NCBI RefSeq assembly: GCF_001689125.2
Contig: NZ_CP015405.2
Span: 3,850,501 to 3,914,500 of the forward strand
Source of the DNA: Blautia pseudococcoides
GTDB taxonomy: Bacteria > Bacillota > Clostridia > Lachnospirales > Lachnospiraceae
Reading direction: 5' to 3'
DNA: 64,000 nucleotides
A program made the translations under genes and the position numbers. Below, piece after piece: positions 16,510 through 24,977 of this stretch; position 1 is the stretch's first letter; the number at the start of each line of letters is the position of its first letter. The notes under the pieces are model-generated. The model was not told the origin of the DNA. It worked only from the letters and a program-made list of their open reading frames with translations, and made no database searches.

Positions 16510-16617
16510 GACTTCTCCACCTCCATGTGTCTTTTATCTCCGGCAGATTCACGTCTCTGCCGCATGCAACGTTTCGGTTTCCTGCGACAAGACCTCTTTT
16601 GTTCCTGAAAATTAGGC

Positions 16618-16675
16618 ACAAAAAAAAGACCTACTTCCACTGTCGCTTGTCTAGTTTAGCACAGAAAGAGGTCTT
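16618..16675 (-). terminator. Imperfect terminator overlapping the rpmG promoter
   Basis: On the minus strand AAAGACCTCTTTCTGT pairs imperfectly with ACAGTGGAAGTAGGTCTTT and is followed by T8. The left arm lies within the promoter spacer, so only transcripts from the upstream DUF1622 gene can form it. Confidence 0.65.
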
Positions 16676-16681
16676 TGTCAA
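16653..16681 (-). promoter_or_regulatory. Promoter of rpmG-secE-nusG-rplK-rplA
   Basis: Minus-strand TTGACA (16676-16681) and TAAACT (16653-16658) with 17 bases between. The leader to rpmG is about 135 nt. Confidence 0.85.
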
Positions 16682-16697
16682 TTTATTTTACACTTTT

Positions 16698-17039
16698 TTA
16701 TGGACTGTCCGCCTCCCCGCCCATTAGGTGTCCCTCATCATTTTTAATCTCCCAATGAATCAAAATCGTCAATATTGCTCTCAGCACAATGATCCCCGCC
16801 ACAATATAAATTTCCGACAATTTCCTGACAACGACGGTGCGCAGGATTTCGCTCCCCAGTTTAAACTCCAGCCCCATGGCAAGTCCCTTTGCAAGGAGAA
16901 GTTTTGTATTGGGGTCCCGCTTAATATAGTGAATCATACCCCGGATTCCGGCAAAGATAATAATACCCACTCCAATATATTCAAATAACAGGATTGCCAA
17001 ATCCACAATGTTCCTCAAAGTTTCTTCCAAAAACAGCAT
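16698..17039 (-). CDS. DUF1622 membrane protein
   Basis: 113 residues with three hydrophobic helices (LAILLFEYIGVGIIIFAGIR, then a central GLAMGLEFKLGSEILRTVVV, and IYIVAGIIVLRAILTILIHW). The pattern of the central GLxxGLEFKxGSEILRT segment is that of DUF1622, a family of unknown role. GGAAAGGATAG precedes the ATG. The C-terminal tail is hydrophilic and acidic. It ends just before the rpmG promoter and is probably a single-gene transcript. Confidence 0.88.
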   Translation of the reverse strand: MLFLEETLRNIVDLAILLFEYIGVGIIIFAGIRGMIHYIKRDPNTKLLLAKGLAMGLEFKLGSEILRTVVVRKLSEIYIVAGIIVLRAILTILIHWEIKNDEGHLMGGEADSP

Positions 17040-17148
17040 AGCTATCCTTTCCCACAGGCCAATACCAGTAATCAGTCTACTGTCAGTATGTCCAGCCTTT
17101 CACCTTTCTTTTGTGTTATGTAAACTTCATTCCGAAGGTACCGAACCG

Positions 17149-18294
17149 TTACAAAAGGTCTACATAGGATATCAACTCCCTCTCACTGGCAATATCGCCG
17201 TCAAAGGGATAGTTCTTTCCCGCTCTCTCAAACAGTTCGATCCATTTCTGTGCTGCTTCCCCATCCTGATTCTGAATCAGCTCATAGGCGTATTGAATAC
17301 GCAGCACGGACAGCATGGATGAGGAACGCTTCAAAAACTCCTGGACACCAGCCTTTTCGTACTCTCTGCGCACTTCTTCCCCCGGACCATTCAGCATAAG
17401 CCTGCAGAATATCATTTCCGCCTCCAGCATGGATCTCTGGATTCCTATAAGACCGGAAGCATGTTCCAGCACCCTTTCCCCTATTTCCAGTGCTGCCGGA
17501 AAGTCCTCCCTGTCAATATTACGGCTGACAGCAAACACACCGGTTGCTGCACACAGAGCATTATCCCACAACTCTTCAGGCGCAGGTTCAAACCACTCCT
17601 GCGGCATATCCTTCAAGCGTACGCCCAATGTAAACTGCTCATTTATCTTTAACTGCAGCCACAGACAGCGCACTGCCTTTTTATCCTTCCCCAGATGGAG
17701 CACATTGTATCCATCATTATCCACCCCGCCAAGCTGCATGGGTACTGCATTCATCAGCGCAAAAAAGACACCTACGATAACAAATGCCATGAACAGGATC
17801 TGCAGATACCCGTGTCCGTCTACCGCAAAACAGATAACCAGGGAGGCCCCGGCAGACAGCAGATTAAAAAGACTTCCGCCCAGGTTATACAGTATATACG
17901 GCATACTTCCATTCACCAAGTCAGGCGGTGCCAGAAGGCACTGTCCCCCTGTTCCCATAAGTGAATACCGCCCCCGCCTGATCCCGTCTCTTTTCTTAAC
18001 CAGAATCACTTTTCCTACGCGAAAGGAAGAAAATTTATATCCGCTCAGAATCCCGCAGACCAAATGTCCCCCTTCATGTACAACAACTTGCAGACATGCA
18101 GCCACATAAAGGCACAGGATCATCCACACAAGACCTGCCAGGATTTCCTCAGTCCTAACCTTCCCCCCGTGCATTCTTTCCACAAACATCATGCCAAAGT
18201 ACCCGCATGCTCCGCCGATCAGGGCTCCCACGATCATCTGCGGCCACGGTCTCTGTCTTTTCCTTTTTATTCTGCCCATAATCTGCTCATTCAT
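17149..18294 (-). CDS. Membrane metalloprotease, M50 (site-2 protease) like
   Basis: 381 residues. The HExxH zinc motif appears as VVHEGGHLVCGILSGYKFSS at about residue 73, at the end of a membrane helix (VWMILCLYVAACLQVVVHEG). A second helix group includes YLQILFMAFVIVGVFFALMN and is followed by GGVDNDGYNVLHLGKD, in the place of the third-ligand NxxPxxxLDG motif of the family, with ND retained. The C-terminal 180 residues are soluble and helical (TPR-like appearance, not proven). Known members cut anti-sigma factors or pheromone precursors inside the membrane; the substrate here is unknown. No anti-sigma gene lies beside it. Confidence 0.75.
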   Translation of the reverse strand: MNEQIMGRIKRKRQRPWPQMIVGALIGGACGYFGMMFVERMHGGKVRTEEILAGLVWMILCLYVAACLQVVVHEGGHLVCGILSGYKFSSFRVGKVILVKKRDGIRRGRYSLMGTGGQCLLAPPDLVNGSMPYILYNLGGSLFNLLSAGASLVICFAVDGHGYLQILFMAFVIVGVFFALMNAVPMQLGGVDNDGYNVLHLGKDKKAVRCLWLQLKINEQFTLGVRLKDMPQEWFEPAPEELWDNALCAATGVFAVSRNIDREDFPAALEIGERVLEHASGLIGIQRSMLEAEMIFCRLMLNGPGEEVRREYEKAGVQEFLKRSSSMLSVLRIQYAYELIQNQDGEAAQKWIELFERAGKNYPFDGDIASERELISYVDLL

Positions 18295-18460
18295 CCTCCG
18301 AAAACAGCCTGTACAGTAAATACGCCCGGCTGTTGATCAATCATCTCTTAATTTCTACAGTTCCATATCATACGATCAGACTTTATATCTCACGCACAAC
18401 TTGGGGTATCCCAGCTAAAATATGGGACTGCAGGCCGGCCTTCTGCAAATACGCCCTCTT

Positions 18461-19075
18461 TTATTTTTGGTAAATACGGACAAACTCCCTGACCTGCCGT
18501 TCCAGTTCTTCAAGTCCATCCTCCACATTACTGTCCCCGCCGTCGTATTTATTCAGGAGAAAAAATATAGGCGCGTAAAAATTCACTGCCATAGCCCTGG
18601 CATCCGTCCCCGAAAAAATGCCCTGCCGTATCATATCACCGAATAAAACCGTCTGGTAACGGATGCTGTCCTCCATATAAATCTTTCGGTAAACCGCTGC
18701 GATCTCTTTATCCCGGTACTGTTCTATGGTCAGCATTCTGCGGAATCTTCCTGCAAAAGGATCCTGTAGGTAAAACAAAAAAACTTTTTTGCTCAGCACC
18801 ACCAACTCATTCTCGGTTATCCCGCCGTATGCAAGTGCGGCCTCCTCCATGGAAGTATCATCCGGCAGGCCGAAGGTATGGCTCATAGCCTCCATCCTTC
18901 TTGCCATTTCCTCCACAATGGTCTCAAAGATCTCTTTCTTGCTTTTAAAATGTTTGTAGAGGGAGCTGTCCTTGATCCCCACTGCCTCCGCAATGTTTTT
19001 CACGCTGGTGCCCTGGTATCCCCTGCTTGAAAAAAGTGTGAGGGCCTCCTCCACAATCTGCTCTTTAGTTGACAT
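18461..19075 (-). CDS. TetR family regulator of the radical SAM operon
   Basis: 204 residues. The N-terminal DNA-binding domain is typical: IVEEALTLFSSRGYQGTSVK then IKDSSLYKHFKSKKEIFETI. The C-terminal domain is unlike characterised members, so the ligand is unknown. It follows the radical SAM gene with three bases between stop and start, so the two are co-transcribed. Two identical palindromes GCTAGT-N4-ACTAGC in the operon promoter are the probable operators, which means autorepression. The transcript has no clear terminator before 18,300. Confidence 0.9.
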   Translation of the reverse strand: MSTKEQIVEEALTLFSSRGYQGTSVKNIAEAVGIKDSSLYKHFKSKKEIFETIVEEMARRMEAMSHTFGLPDDTSMEEAALAYGGITENELVVLSKKVFLFYLQDPFAGRFRRMLTIEQYRDKEIAAVYRKIYMEDSIRYQTVLFGDMIRQGIFSGTDARAMAVNFYAPIFFLLNKYDGGDSNVEDGLEELERQVREFVRIYQK

Positions 19076-19078
19076 AAC

Positions 19079-20257
19079 TCATTCTATCCCTTTCAGGTGA
19101 TCTTTCACTTTCTTCTCCTGCTCAAACAAAGCACAGCCGCCGGTATGCATCTCAGTGAGGCTGCCGTCCTCCCTCAACCTGCAAAACAGAGGGGAATCCA
19201 TAGCATCCCTGAGGCTGGTCTTTTGCAGACTGGTGTCGGAATATGGGGAGAACGGACAAGGCTCCGCCCCGCCGCTGGCATTGATATGAAAAAATCCCCT
19301 CCCCGCAGCAAGACATCCGCCCGATGCCCTCTCATCCCCAGGAAACGAAATAAGGAGCATATCCCCCTGCATTTCCCGCAATACGTCCAGTCTGGCCGCC
19401 AGATATTCCCTGTCCCCATCATCCGGCGCCAGATTCCTTGTTGCCCTGTCTGCCGGTACATATTCCACATAGATCACAGCTTTACAGCCCAGGAGAGAAA
19501 GCTTCCTAAGAAATGCATCTGCAGTAACCTCCTCCATATTTTCTTTGGTCACGGTTACAGATACCCCATATAAAATATCCCAATCCCTCAGATCCTCCAT
19601 TGTCTGTATTAAACCGTCATAAATCCCGCTGCCTCGCCTGGCATCTGTCTTCTGCCTGTCGCCTTCCATACTGAGAACCGGCAGTAGATTCCTGTTATCC
19701 ATAAAAAGCTGCAGATATGTACCTCTGTCTGCCTCCCCTTTATCAGGCACCTCGGAGACCGGTTCCCCTTCCACGCAGCGGGGCAATGTATCATTATTAA
19801 TCATAGTACCATTAGTGAAAACAGGGAACAAGATATTTTTTCGCATTCCTGCCTTTTTCAGTACATAAGGTCTCATCAGAGGCTCGCCTCCGGCCAGCAG
19901 GATAAAGCTGACTCCCATTTCCTCGGCCTGGGCAAAAATATCATCCCACTGTTCCGCACTCATCCCTATCCGAACTGCCTCGCTGCCGCAGGTGTGATTT
20001 GCCCGGGCGTAACACCCTTTGCAGTGAAGATTGCACTGGCTGGTTATGCTGGCGATCAGGAATGGGGGCACAGGTTTCCCGTTCTGCTCCGCCTGCCTGC
20101 GCTTTCCTGCCGCCCGTCCGGCTGCCTTAGCGTATTTCAGCAGGTACATGGCTGATCTCGGATTTGTGAACGATGCTTTTTTCATTCTTTTTATAATATT
20201 TTCCACTCCACGGCTAAGATACTGCTCTAACTGTAATCTCTCCATAATCTTTTCCAT
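19079..20257 (-). CDS. Radical SAM protein with SPASM-like C terminus
   Basis: 392 residues. The cluster motif is CNLHCKGCYARA at about residue 71-82, with FILLAGGEPLMRP as the next conserved strand. C-terminal cysteines (GGCLAAGRGFFHINASGGAE, PCPFSPY, GGCALF) suggest auxiliary Fe-S binding as in SPASM proteins. An unusual insertion around residues 155-185 (RCVEGEPVSEVPDKGEADRG) splits the barrel compared with relatives I know. No small peptide precursor lies nearby, so a peptide-modifying role is unproven. It is the first gene of a TetR-controlled operon. The exact start (20257 or 20245) is uncertain. Confidence 0.85.
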   Translation of the reverse strand: MEKIMERLQLEQYLSRGVENIIKRMKKASFTNPRSAMYLLKYAKAAGRAAGKRRQAEQNGKPVPPFLIASITSQCNLHCKGCYARANHTCGSEAVRIGMSAEQWDDIFAQAEEMGVSFILLAGGEPLMRPYVLKKAGMRKNILFPVFTNGTMINNDTLPRCVEGEPVSEVPDKGEADRGTYLQLFMDNRNLLPVLSMEGDRQKTDARRGSGIYDGLIQTMEDLRDWDILYGVSVTVTKENMEEVTADAFLRKLSLLGCKAVIYVEYVPADRATRNLAPDDGDREYLAARLDVLREMQGDMLLISFPGDERASGGCLAAGRGFFHINASGGAEPCPFSPYSDTSLQKTSLRDAMDSPLFCRLREDGSLTEMHTGGCALFEQEKKVKDHLKGIE

Positions 20258-20288
20258 ACCTTTCTCTGTCTGGTTGTCGGGGCTTTTA

Positions 20289-20304
20289 GCTAGTAAACAC
20301 TAGC
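20289..20304. promoter_or_regulatory. TetR operator 1 (downstream of -10)
   Basis: Perfect 16-bp palindrome GCTAGTAAACACTAGC, with arms identical to operator 2; their centres are 29 bases apart. It covers the predicted transcription start of the operon. Confidence 0.8.
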
Positions 20305-20311
20305 TTCTTTT

Positions 20312-20340
20312 ATTATAGCTAGTATGCACTAGCCTGTCAA
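20312..20340 (-). promoter_or_regulatory. Consensus promoter of the radical SAM-tetR operon
   Basis: Minus-strand TTGACA (20335-20340), 17-base spacer, TATAAT (20312-20317): both hexamers are perfect. The spacer contains operator 2, so repressor and RNA polymerase compete directly. Confidence 0.93.
20318..20333. promoter_or_regulatory. TetR operator 2 (inside promoter spacer)
   Basis: Perfect-arm palindrome GCTAGTATGCACTAGC fills the spacer between -35 and -10. Confidence 0.85.
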
Positions 20341-20412
20341 GTAAAAATAACCACACAAAGCATAAGCCCATCCATATCCTGAACAGCGTTGGTCCCGCCC
20401 AAAAACTTCCCA

Positions 20413-20457
20413 TAAAAAATGCAGACAATCACCGGCATTATGATGATTGTCTGCAAA
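20413..20457 (-). terminator. Terminator of the hydrolase gene
   Basis: Minus-strand TGCAGACAATCA pairs with TGATTGTCTGCA and is followed by TTTTTTA. Confidence 0.9.
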
Positions 20458-20471
20458 ACGGGGATACCTCT

Positions 20472-21878
20472 TTATCCGTTAATAAATCCGGCAATTGTCT
20501 CTGTCACTTCATCAGGGATATGCTTTACCCCCTGATAACTGGCCGGGCCGTCCTCATATCTGCCCTCCATGAACATATGGCTCAGTCCGGGGAATGACAC
20601 AAACTGCCAGTTGTCTTTCCCCTCATAATTGTCTTTCCATATCTGGAAATCATCCATAGTCACCTGATAATCCTCCTCACCCTGAAGGACAAGCACCGGC
20701 ATGGTCATATCCTCTGCTTCCTTCACGGCATCGTAATCCAGCAGGCTTTTTATATATGTGAGATTCTGTCCCATAATCTTTTCATCTTCGGAGAGAGCGT
20801 CTATATTTCTCATCTGTTCCACTGCAGCAAAACCTTGTTCATACACAGCCTTCTCCTGCTCTGAGGGATTGGGATTCAGGCTCTGAAGAAATGTGTACTG
20901 CCGCTCCAGCGTCTCTGCAAACCCTCTGGCCGGACCTGCCATCATGACACAGCCGTCCGGCTGGGCCTCTCGTGAAATTGCCCCCATCATCTGAGCCCCC
21001 TGGCTGTGCCCCACCACGTATACCTTTGAAACGCCTTCCTGCTCACGCAGCATTTTAACAGCCGCAGCCGCATCATTGATAGTTTCGTCATAGACTGTAA
21101 ACTCCTTATCCTCGGCTAACTCTTTCCCATACACATAGGATATCTTGTCATAACGATAGGAGGCGATTCCCTGCTTCGCCAGGCCCCAGGCTAGATCCCG
21201 GAACGGTTTTAGCTGACCGGAAGCCTCGTTTCTGTCACTGCTGCCGGAACCATGCACAAATACCACGGCCGGGTATTCCTTCAGGTTCTTAGGTACTGCA
21301 AAAGTCCCCGGCAGTGTACGGCCCTCTGCTATACTCAGATCCATATCCGTCTCCGTCACATTTTCCGGTATGGAGACCTCTTCTTTGCTTTCCTGATACA
21401 CAGAAGTGGTAACGCCTCCGATTTTGCCCTCCAGGAATGATATGGTCAGATTGATGGGCTGTACGGCAAAATCACAGGGAACCTGTACCATGTCATACCC
21501 GGACTGAGGCTCCCCTTCCCACGCGGGCTGAACCTCTTTCAGTTCCCCCACTGCTTCCAGCGTCGCCTGAAAAGCTGCCTGGAACTGGCCGCTTTCCACT
21601 GCGGACTTCATCTGTTCTGTATACTCATAATTTCCTTTTATGTTATCTGTATTACCTTCGATCAAATCTTTTACAAGTGTCTCAGCCGTTGTCAGAACAT
21701 CAGATCTGTTCCCACCCGCTGCCCCGGGTTCCTTCTCTTCGGCACTGTCCTCCTCCTGTGTATCCTGGGTCTTCTTCTCAGCGCTTTTGTCCCCTGTGTC
21801 CTTATCATTTCCGGAACAGCCTGCAAACGCCAGCATGACGGCAGCACTCAGCACAGTTATCATTACCTTTCTTTTCAT
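20472..21878 (-). CDS. Lipoprotein with DUF3887 and alpha/beta hydrolase domains
   Basis: 468 residues. A lipobox (LAFAGC at about 16-21) makes it an exported lipoprotein. A charged linker leads to a DUF3887-like domain (residues about 60-165, VQVPCDFAVQPINLTISFLE), then an alpha/beta hydrolase with the oxyanion HGSGSSDRNE, nucleophile elbow GHSQG (Ser near residue 295), Asp after LVLQGEEDYQV and His in LSHMFMEGRY. The fold suggests an esterase, acylase or peptidase acting outside the cell; the substrate is unknown. A lone relative of the DUF3887 part is encoded at 44183-44719. It is monocistronic. Confidence 0.87.
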   Translation of the reverse strand: MKRKVMITVLSAAVMLAFAGCSGNDKDTGDKSAEKKTQDTQEEDSAEEKEPGAAGGNRSDVLTTAETLVKDLIEGNTDNIKGNYEYTEQMKSAVESGQFQAAFQATLEAVGELKEVQPAWEGEPQSGYDMVQVPCDFAVQPINLTISFLEGKIGGVTTSVYQESKEEVSIPENVTETDMDLSIAEGRTLPGTFAVPKNLKEYPAVVFVHGSGSSDRNEASGQLKPFRDLAWGLAKQGIASYRYDKISYVYGKELAEDKEFTVYDETINDAAAAVKMLREQEGVSKVYVVGHSQGAQMMGAISREAQPDGCVMMAGPARGFAETLERQYTFLQSLNPNPSEQEKAVYEQGFAAVEQMRNIDALSEDEKIMGQNLTYIKSLLDYDAVKEAEDMTMPVLVLQGEEDYQVTMDDFQIWKDNYEGKDNWQFVSFPGLSHMFMEGRYEDGPASYQGVKHIPDEVTETIAGFING

Positions 21879-22043
21879 AGTGATTCCTCCTTACCGCCGT
21901 AAATCTGCGGATTTGATAAATAGTTACGTTGGTCTCACTATATCACACTGCTTTAAAATCACAACTGCCTTAACCCAAAGTACAGAAAACTGGGAATAAC
22001 GTAGATACCCGGACCCGCCAAGTGGTTCCAATCCCTCTTATCT

Positions 22044-23399
22044 CTACAGATTTGCTCCATTATTTCTGATAACTTCTGCATACCAGTGTGCAGAATCCTT
22101 CAGAATGCGTTCCTGTGTCTCAAAATCCACATAGACCATACCGAACCTGTCCGAATACCCTTTCGCCCACTCAAAGTTATCAATCACGGACCAGGCAAAA
22201 TAGGCATCCACTTTCACCCCATCCTCAACAGCCCGGCCAAGCTCCCGCAGATATCTGTGATAAAAATCTATCCGGCCCGGGTCATGAACTTTTCCGTCCA
22301 GAGACACCGTATCCGCACAGCAGCAGCCGTTCTCCGTGATAACAATAGGTTTCTGATACCGTTCATAGAGGAACCGCGGCCCCCAATAGAGGGATTCCGG
22401 AACCACAGGCCATCCGTTGCCTGTCCTAGGATACCCCACAGGGCGTTCCACAGCCTCCCAGCCGCCTTTTCCGTCACTCTTCACCTTGTATCCGTTGTAA
22501 ATATTCTGCCCATAAAAATCCAGGGGCTGATGCATCAGTTTCAGGTCATCCGGCCTAAAATCCGGCAGATCCTTCTCAAACAGCTTCAGCCCGTCCTCGG
22601 GATATCTGCCCAGCATGACCGGGTCGCTCCACCAGCTTACGGACCACATATAATCCGGCTTGTCCTCCACGGCAAAATATACTCTTCTCGCAGTCTCAAT
22701 ATCCTCCGGAGTATCCGCTGCCGGAATAACCGGATTGGAGGTGGGCGCATAACCAATCTGTGCATCCGGCACCAAGCTTCTGATAGCCTGTACTGCTTTT
22801 CCGTGTGCCATCATCACATGATGGGCCATTTCCAGCACGCTGCGGCGGGACATAATATTGCCGGGCGCATGTTCTCCGCTCACATGTCCCAGCCCCACGA
22901 AGCACTGAGGCTCATTGAAGGTCATAAAAAATTTAACCCTGTCACCAAATGCTTTTGCCGCCGCTGCCGCATACTCTGCAAACCAGTCCACGATCTCAGG
23001 GTTCTGCCAGCCTCCCAGACGGTGCAGGGCAAAGGGCAGATCCCAGTGAAACAGCGTCAGACACGGTTTAATATTGTATTTCAGAAGTTCAGCGATCAGA
23101 GCATTATAAAAATCTATACCGCTCTGGTTGATCTCCCCTCTTCCCTCAGGAAAAATCCTGGACCAGGCCATAGAGAAACGATACGCCTGGATTCCCATGT
23201 CTGCCATCATTTTCACATCTTCTTGGTAACGGTGGTAATGGTCACAAGCTACATCCCCGTTGTGCATGGAAAATACTTTGCCGGGGGTCCTGGAGAAATC
23301 ATCCCATACCGTGTAACCTCTGCCGTCCTCGAAAGCACCGCCTTCTATCTGATAAGAAGCGGTTGCTGTCCCCCATAAAAAATCATCCTGAAATCCCAT
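22044..23399 (-). CDS. GH1 family beta-glycosidase
   Basis: 451 residues from ATG at 23399 (GAGGAGG six bases upstream; the frame opens 13 codons earlier). Family signature FLWGTATASYQIEGG is at the start, acid/base glutamate in FFMTFNEPQCF, nucleophile glutamate in PIVITENGCC, and the substrate tryptophan near the end (FEWAKGYSDRFGMVYVDF). There is no phosphate-binding feature I can identify, so free beta-glucosides rather than 6-phospho-glycosides are likely, in keeping with the ABC rather than PTS transport nearby. A terminator at 23574-23618 separates it from the upstream glycoside operon. Confidence 0.93.
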   Translation of the reverse strand: MGFQDDFLWGTATASYQIEGGAFEDGRGYTVWDDFSRTPGKVFSMHNGDVACDHYHRYQEDVKMMADMGIQAYRFSMAWSRIFPEGRGEINQSGIDFYNALIAELLKYNIKPCLTLFHWDLPFALHRLGGWQNPEIVDWFAEYAAAAAKAFGDRVKFFMTFNEPQCFVGLGHVSGEHAPGNIMSRRSVLEMAHHVMMAHGKAVQAIRSLVPDAQIGYAPTSNPVIPAADTPEDIETARRVYFAVEDKPDYMWSVSWWSDPVMLGRYPEDGLKLFEKDLPDFRPDDLKLMHQPLDFYGQNIYNGYKVKSDGKGGWEAVERPVGYPRTGNGWPVVPESLYWGPRFLYERYQKPIVITENGCCCADTVSLDGKVHDPGRIDFYHRYLRELGRAVEDGVKVDAYFAWSVIDNFEWAKGYSDRFGMVYVDFETQERILKDSAHWYAEVIRNNGANL

Positions 23400-23573
23400 A
23401 AAAAATCCTCCTCTGCATGATGGTATCTGACTATCCACAGCCCTGCTCCAATTCTGTAAACAGTAATGTTGATCTATATATTCATATTATGCTAAAGATC
23501 CCTTGTTTTCAACAATTATAAAGCGAATCCAGACAAAACAACAGAAAGCACGCCCCGCGGACTTTCTATTATT

Positions 23574-23618
23574 ATGAATAAACCGGAGCGGCAGGATTCC
23601 CCCTGCATTCGCTCCGGC
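23574..23618 (-). terminator. Terminator of the glycoside operon
   Basis: Minus-strand CCGGAGCGAATGCAGG pairs with CCTGCCGCTCCGG, then TTTATTC. It ends the long operon before the GH1 gene. A second small hairpin (GAAAG/CTTTC arms, 23552-23568) follows. Confidence 0.8.
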
Positions 23619-23627
23619 TGTCTGTTC

Positions 23628-24461
23628 TTATATTGTGATACCTGCCCGTCCAAAACGCTGTTTTACATAATCCAGGCTTTCCAGGTAAGCCGCATCACCG
23701 TCCAGATGTTCAATGATCAGCGGCATATCCGGGTCTGTCCTGCCGGCAAGCTCTGCGTATTTTTCCAAATTCAGGGTTCCCCTGCCGCAGGCCGTCTCCC
23801 TAAACTGCAGGGTAAATTCCTGTAAAAGGACCACATCTTTCAGGTGGCAGCTTCTGATATAAGGACCGAGTTTGCAAAAACACTCTTCCATAAACTCCTC
23901 ATGATAAAAATATCTCTCCGGGGTCGTGATCCAATTGAACACATCCATATGCACGGCGAACCGCTCCCTGTCCACATCATGGATCAGCTTCACATACTCA
24001 TTTGGACCCATAGGGTACATCCACGGCATGGGTTCAATGGTATAATAAGTTTTTTTCGGATCGGCAGCATCAATGATCTGCTGTATGCTTTCCACCACCA
24101 AATCCCAGGTTTCCTGTGTCAGATTTTCTTTATAAGGGCCGTCCCATCGCTCTCCTCTGGAACCTGAGACGTTGACACAGCATCTGGCACCTATCTTATC
24201 GGCCAGCTTTAACTGCTCAATACACCTGATCAGAGCCGCCTCCCTGACTTTGGCATCCGGGGAGATTGGATTACACCAGGCGCCCACCTCTGCGATCGTC
24301 AGTCCATATTCATGAGCTGCCTTAACATATTCCTCCAGAAGATCCTCATCGCAGGTATGATCCACAGGGAAATTAACAGAAGTACATCCCATCCGGTTCA
24401 TCTTCCCAGCCCATTCCCATGGGCTTTTGTGCTCCAGAGGGCTGGATAATCCCAGTCTCAT
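23628..24461 (-). CDS. Xylose-isomerase-like TIM barrel protein (sugar isomerase/epimerase family)
   Basis: 277 residues from ATG at 24461 (AGGAGG eight bases upstream; another ATG six bases earlier is too close). Metal-binding positions of the AP-endonuclease-2 superfamily are visible: E in TIAEVGAWCN, E in TIEPMPWMYP, D/H in HMDVFNWI, H in SCHLKDVVLL, and E in LIIEHLD. Members isomerise or epimerise sugars, cleave 3-keto C-glycosides, or act on inositols. It is last in the operon with a Gfo/Idh oxidoreductase and VOC proteins, which favours action on an oxidised sugar. Confidence 0.85.
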   Translation of the reverse strand: MRLGLSSPLEHKSPWEWAGKMNRMGCTSVNFPVDHTCDEDLLEEYVKAAHEYGLTIAEVGAWCNPISPDAKVREAALIRCIEQLKLADKIGARCCVNVSGSRGERWDGPYKENLTQETWDLVVESIQQIIDAADPKKTYYTIEPMPWMYPMGPNEYVKLIHDVDRERFAVHMDVFNWITTPERYFYHEEFMEECFCKLGPYIRSCHLKDVVLLQEFTLQFRETACGRGTLNLEKYAELAGRTDPDMPLIIEHLDGDAAYLESLDYVKQRFGRAGITI

Positions 24462-24476
24462 CCGCATATCCTCCTG

Positions 24477-24947
24477 TTATCTGTCGCTCTCCAGCAGTTC
24501 CACAATACATTTCAGGTCTTTATAAGCATTCATATAAGTATATCTTCCGCTGGCATCGCCGTACTCACCCTTCTGCTCCAGCACCATGCCCAAGTCCTCA
24601 CAGCGTTTTACTGCTTCCGGCATTTTCATTCCCTTTATGTTGAATGCCACATGGTGAATGCCCTCGCCATGCTCATTCAGGTAATTTCTCCATGTGGAGG
24701 GCGCCTCATTTGGCTGGATCAGTTCAAGCTGGAGACCCGGACCCACATCAAAAAATGCCAGATAACTGTTGGCCTCCGGTGCCGGCTGGCCTTTAAATTC
24801 TGTCCGCGTTGTCTCATATTCCCCGCAGAGAGCTGCTTCCGGCTCTTCCACACCTAAAAATTCTGCCCATTTCTTCTTTGTGGCATTGATGTCCTTAACA
24901 ATAAACCCAACCTGGCAAACTAAATCTGTACCGACTACTGCACTCAT
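24477..24947 (-). CDS. VOC (glyoxalase-fold) family protein
   Basis: 156 residues, two beta-alpha-beta-beta-beta modules: VCQVGFIVKDINATKKKWAE and EGIHHVAFNIKGMKMPEAVK. Metal ligands expected for the fold are present (Q13 region, E after LQLELIQPNE, H in GIHHVAF, E in CIVELLESDR). Reactions in the superfamily include isomerisation, epimerisation, dioxygenation and lyase chemistry, so the activity is open. It is about 40 percent like a second VOC protein at the start of the same operon (my estimate by eye), which suggests two related steps or a heteromer. It sits between Gfo/Idh and isomerase genes with short spacers. Confidence 0.85.
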   Translation of the reverse strand: MSAVVGTDLVCQVGFIVKDINATKKKWAEFLGVEEPEAALCGEYETTRTEFKGQPAPEANSYLAFFDVGPGLQLELIQPNEAPSTWRNYLNEHGEGIHHVAFNIKGMKMPEAVKRCEDLGMVLEQKGEYGDASGRYTYMNAYKDLKCIVELLESDR

Positions 24948-24977
24948 ACTCTTTACCTCACTTTTCTTTTTTTGTTT

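Noticed and set aside
22086..23378. Long plus-strand open frame opposite the GH1 gene
   Set aside because: Antisense shadow of a well-supported GH1 gene; histidine- and proline-rich and without a ribosome binding site.
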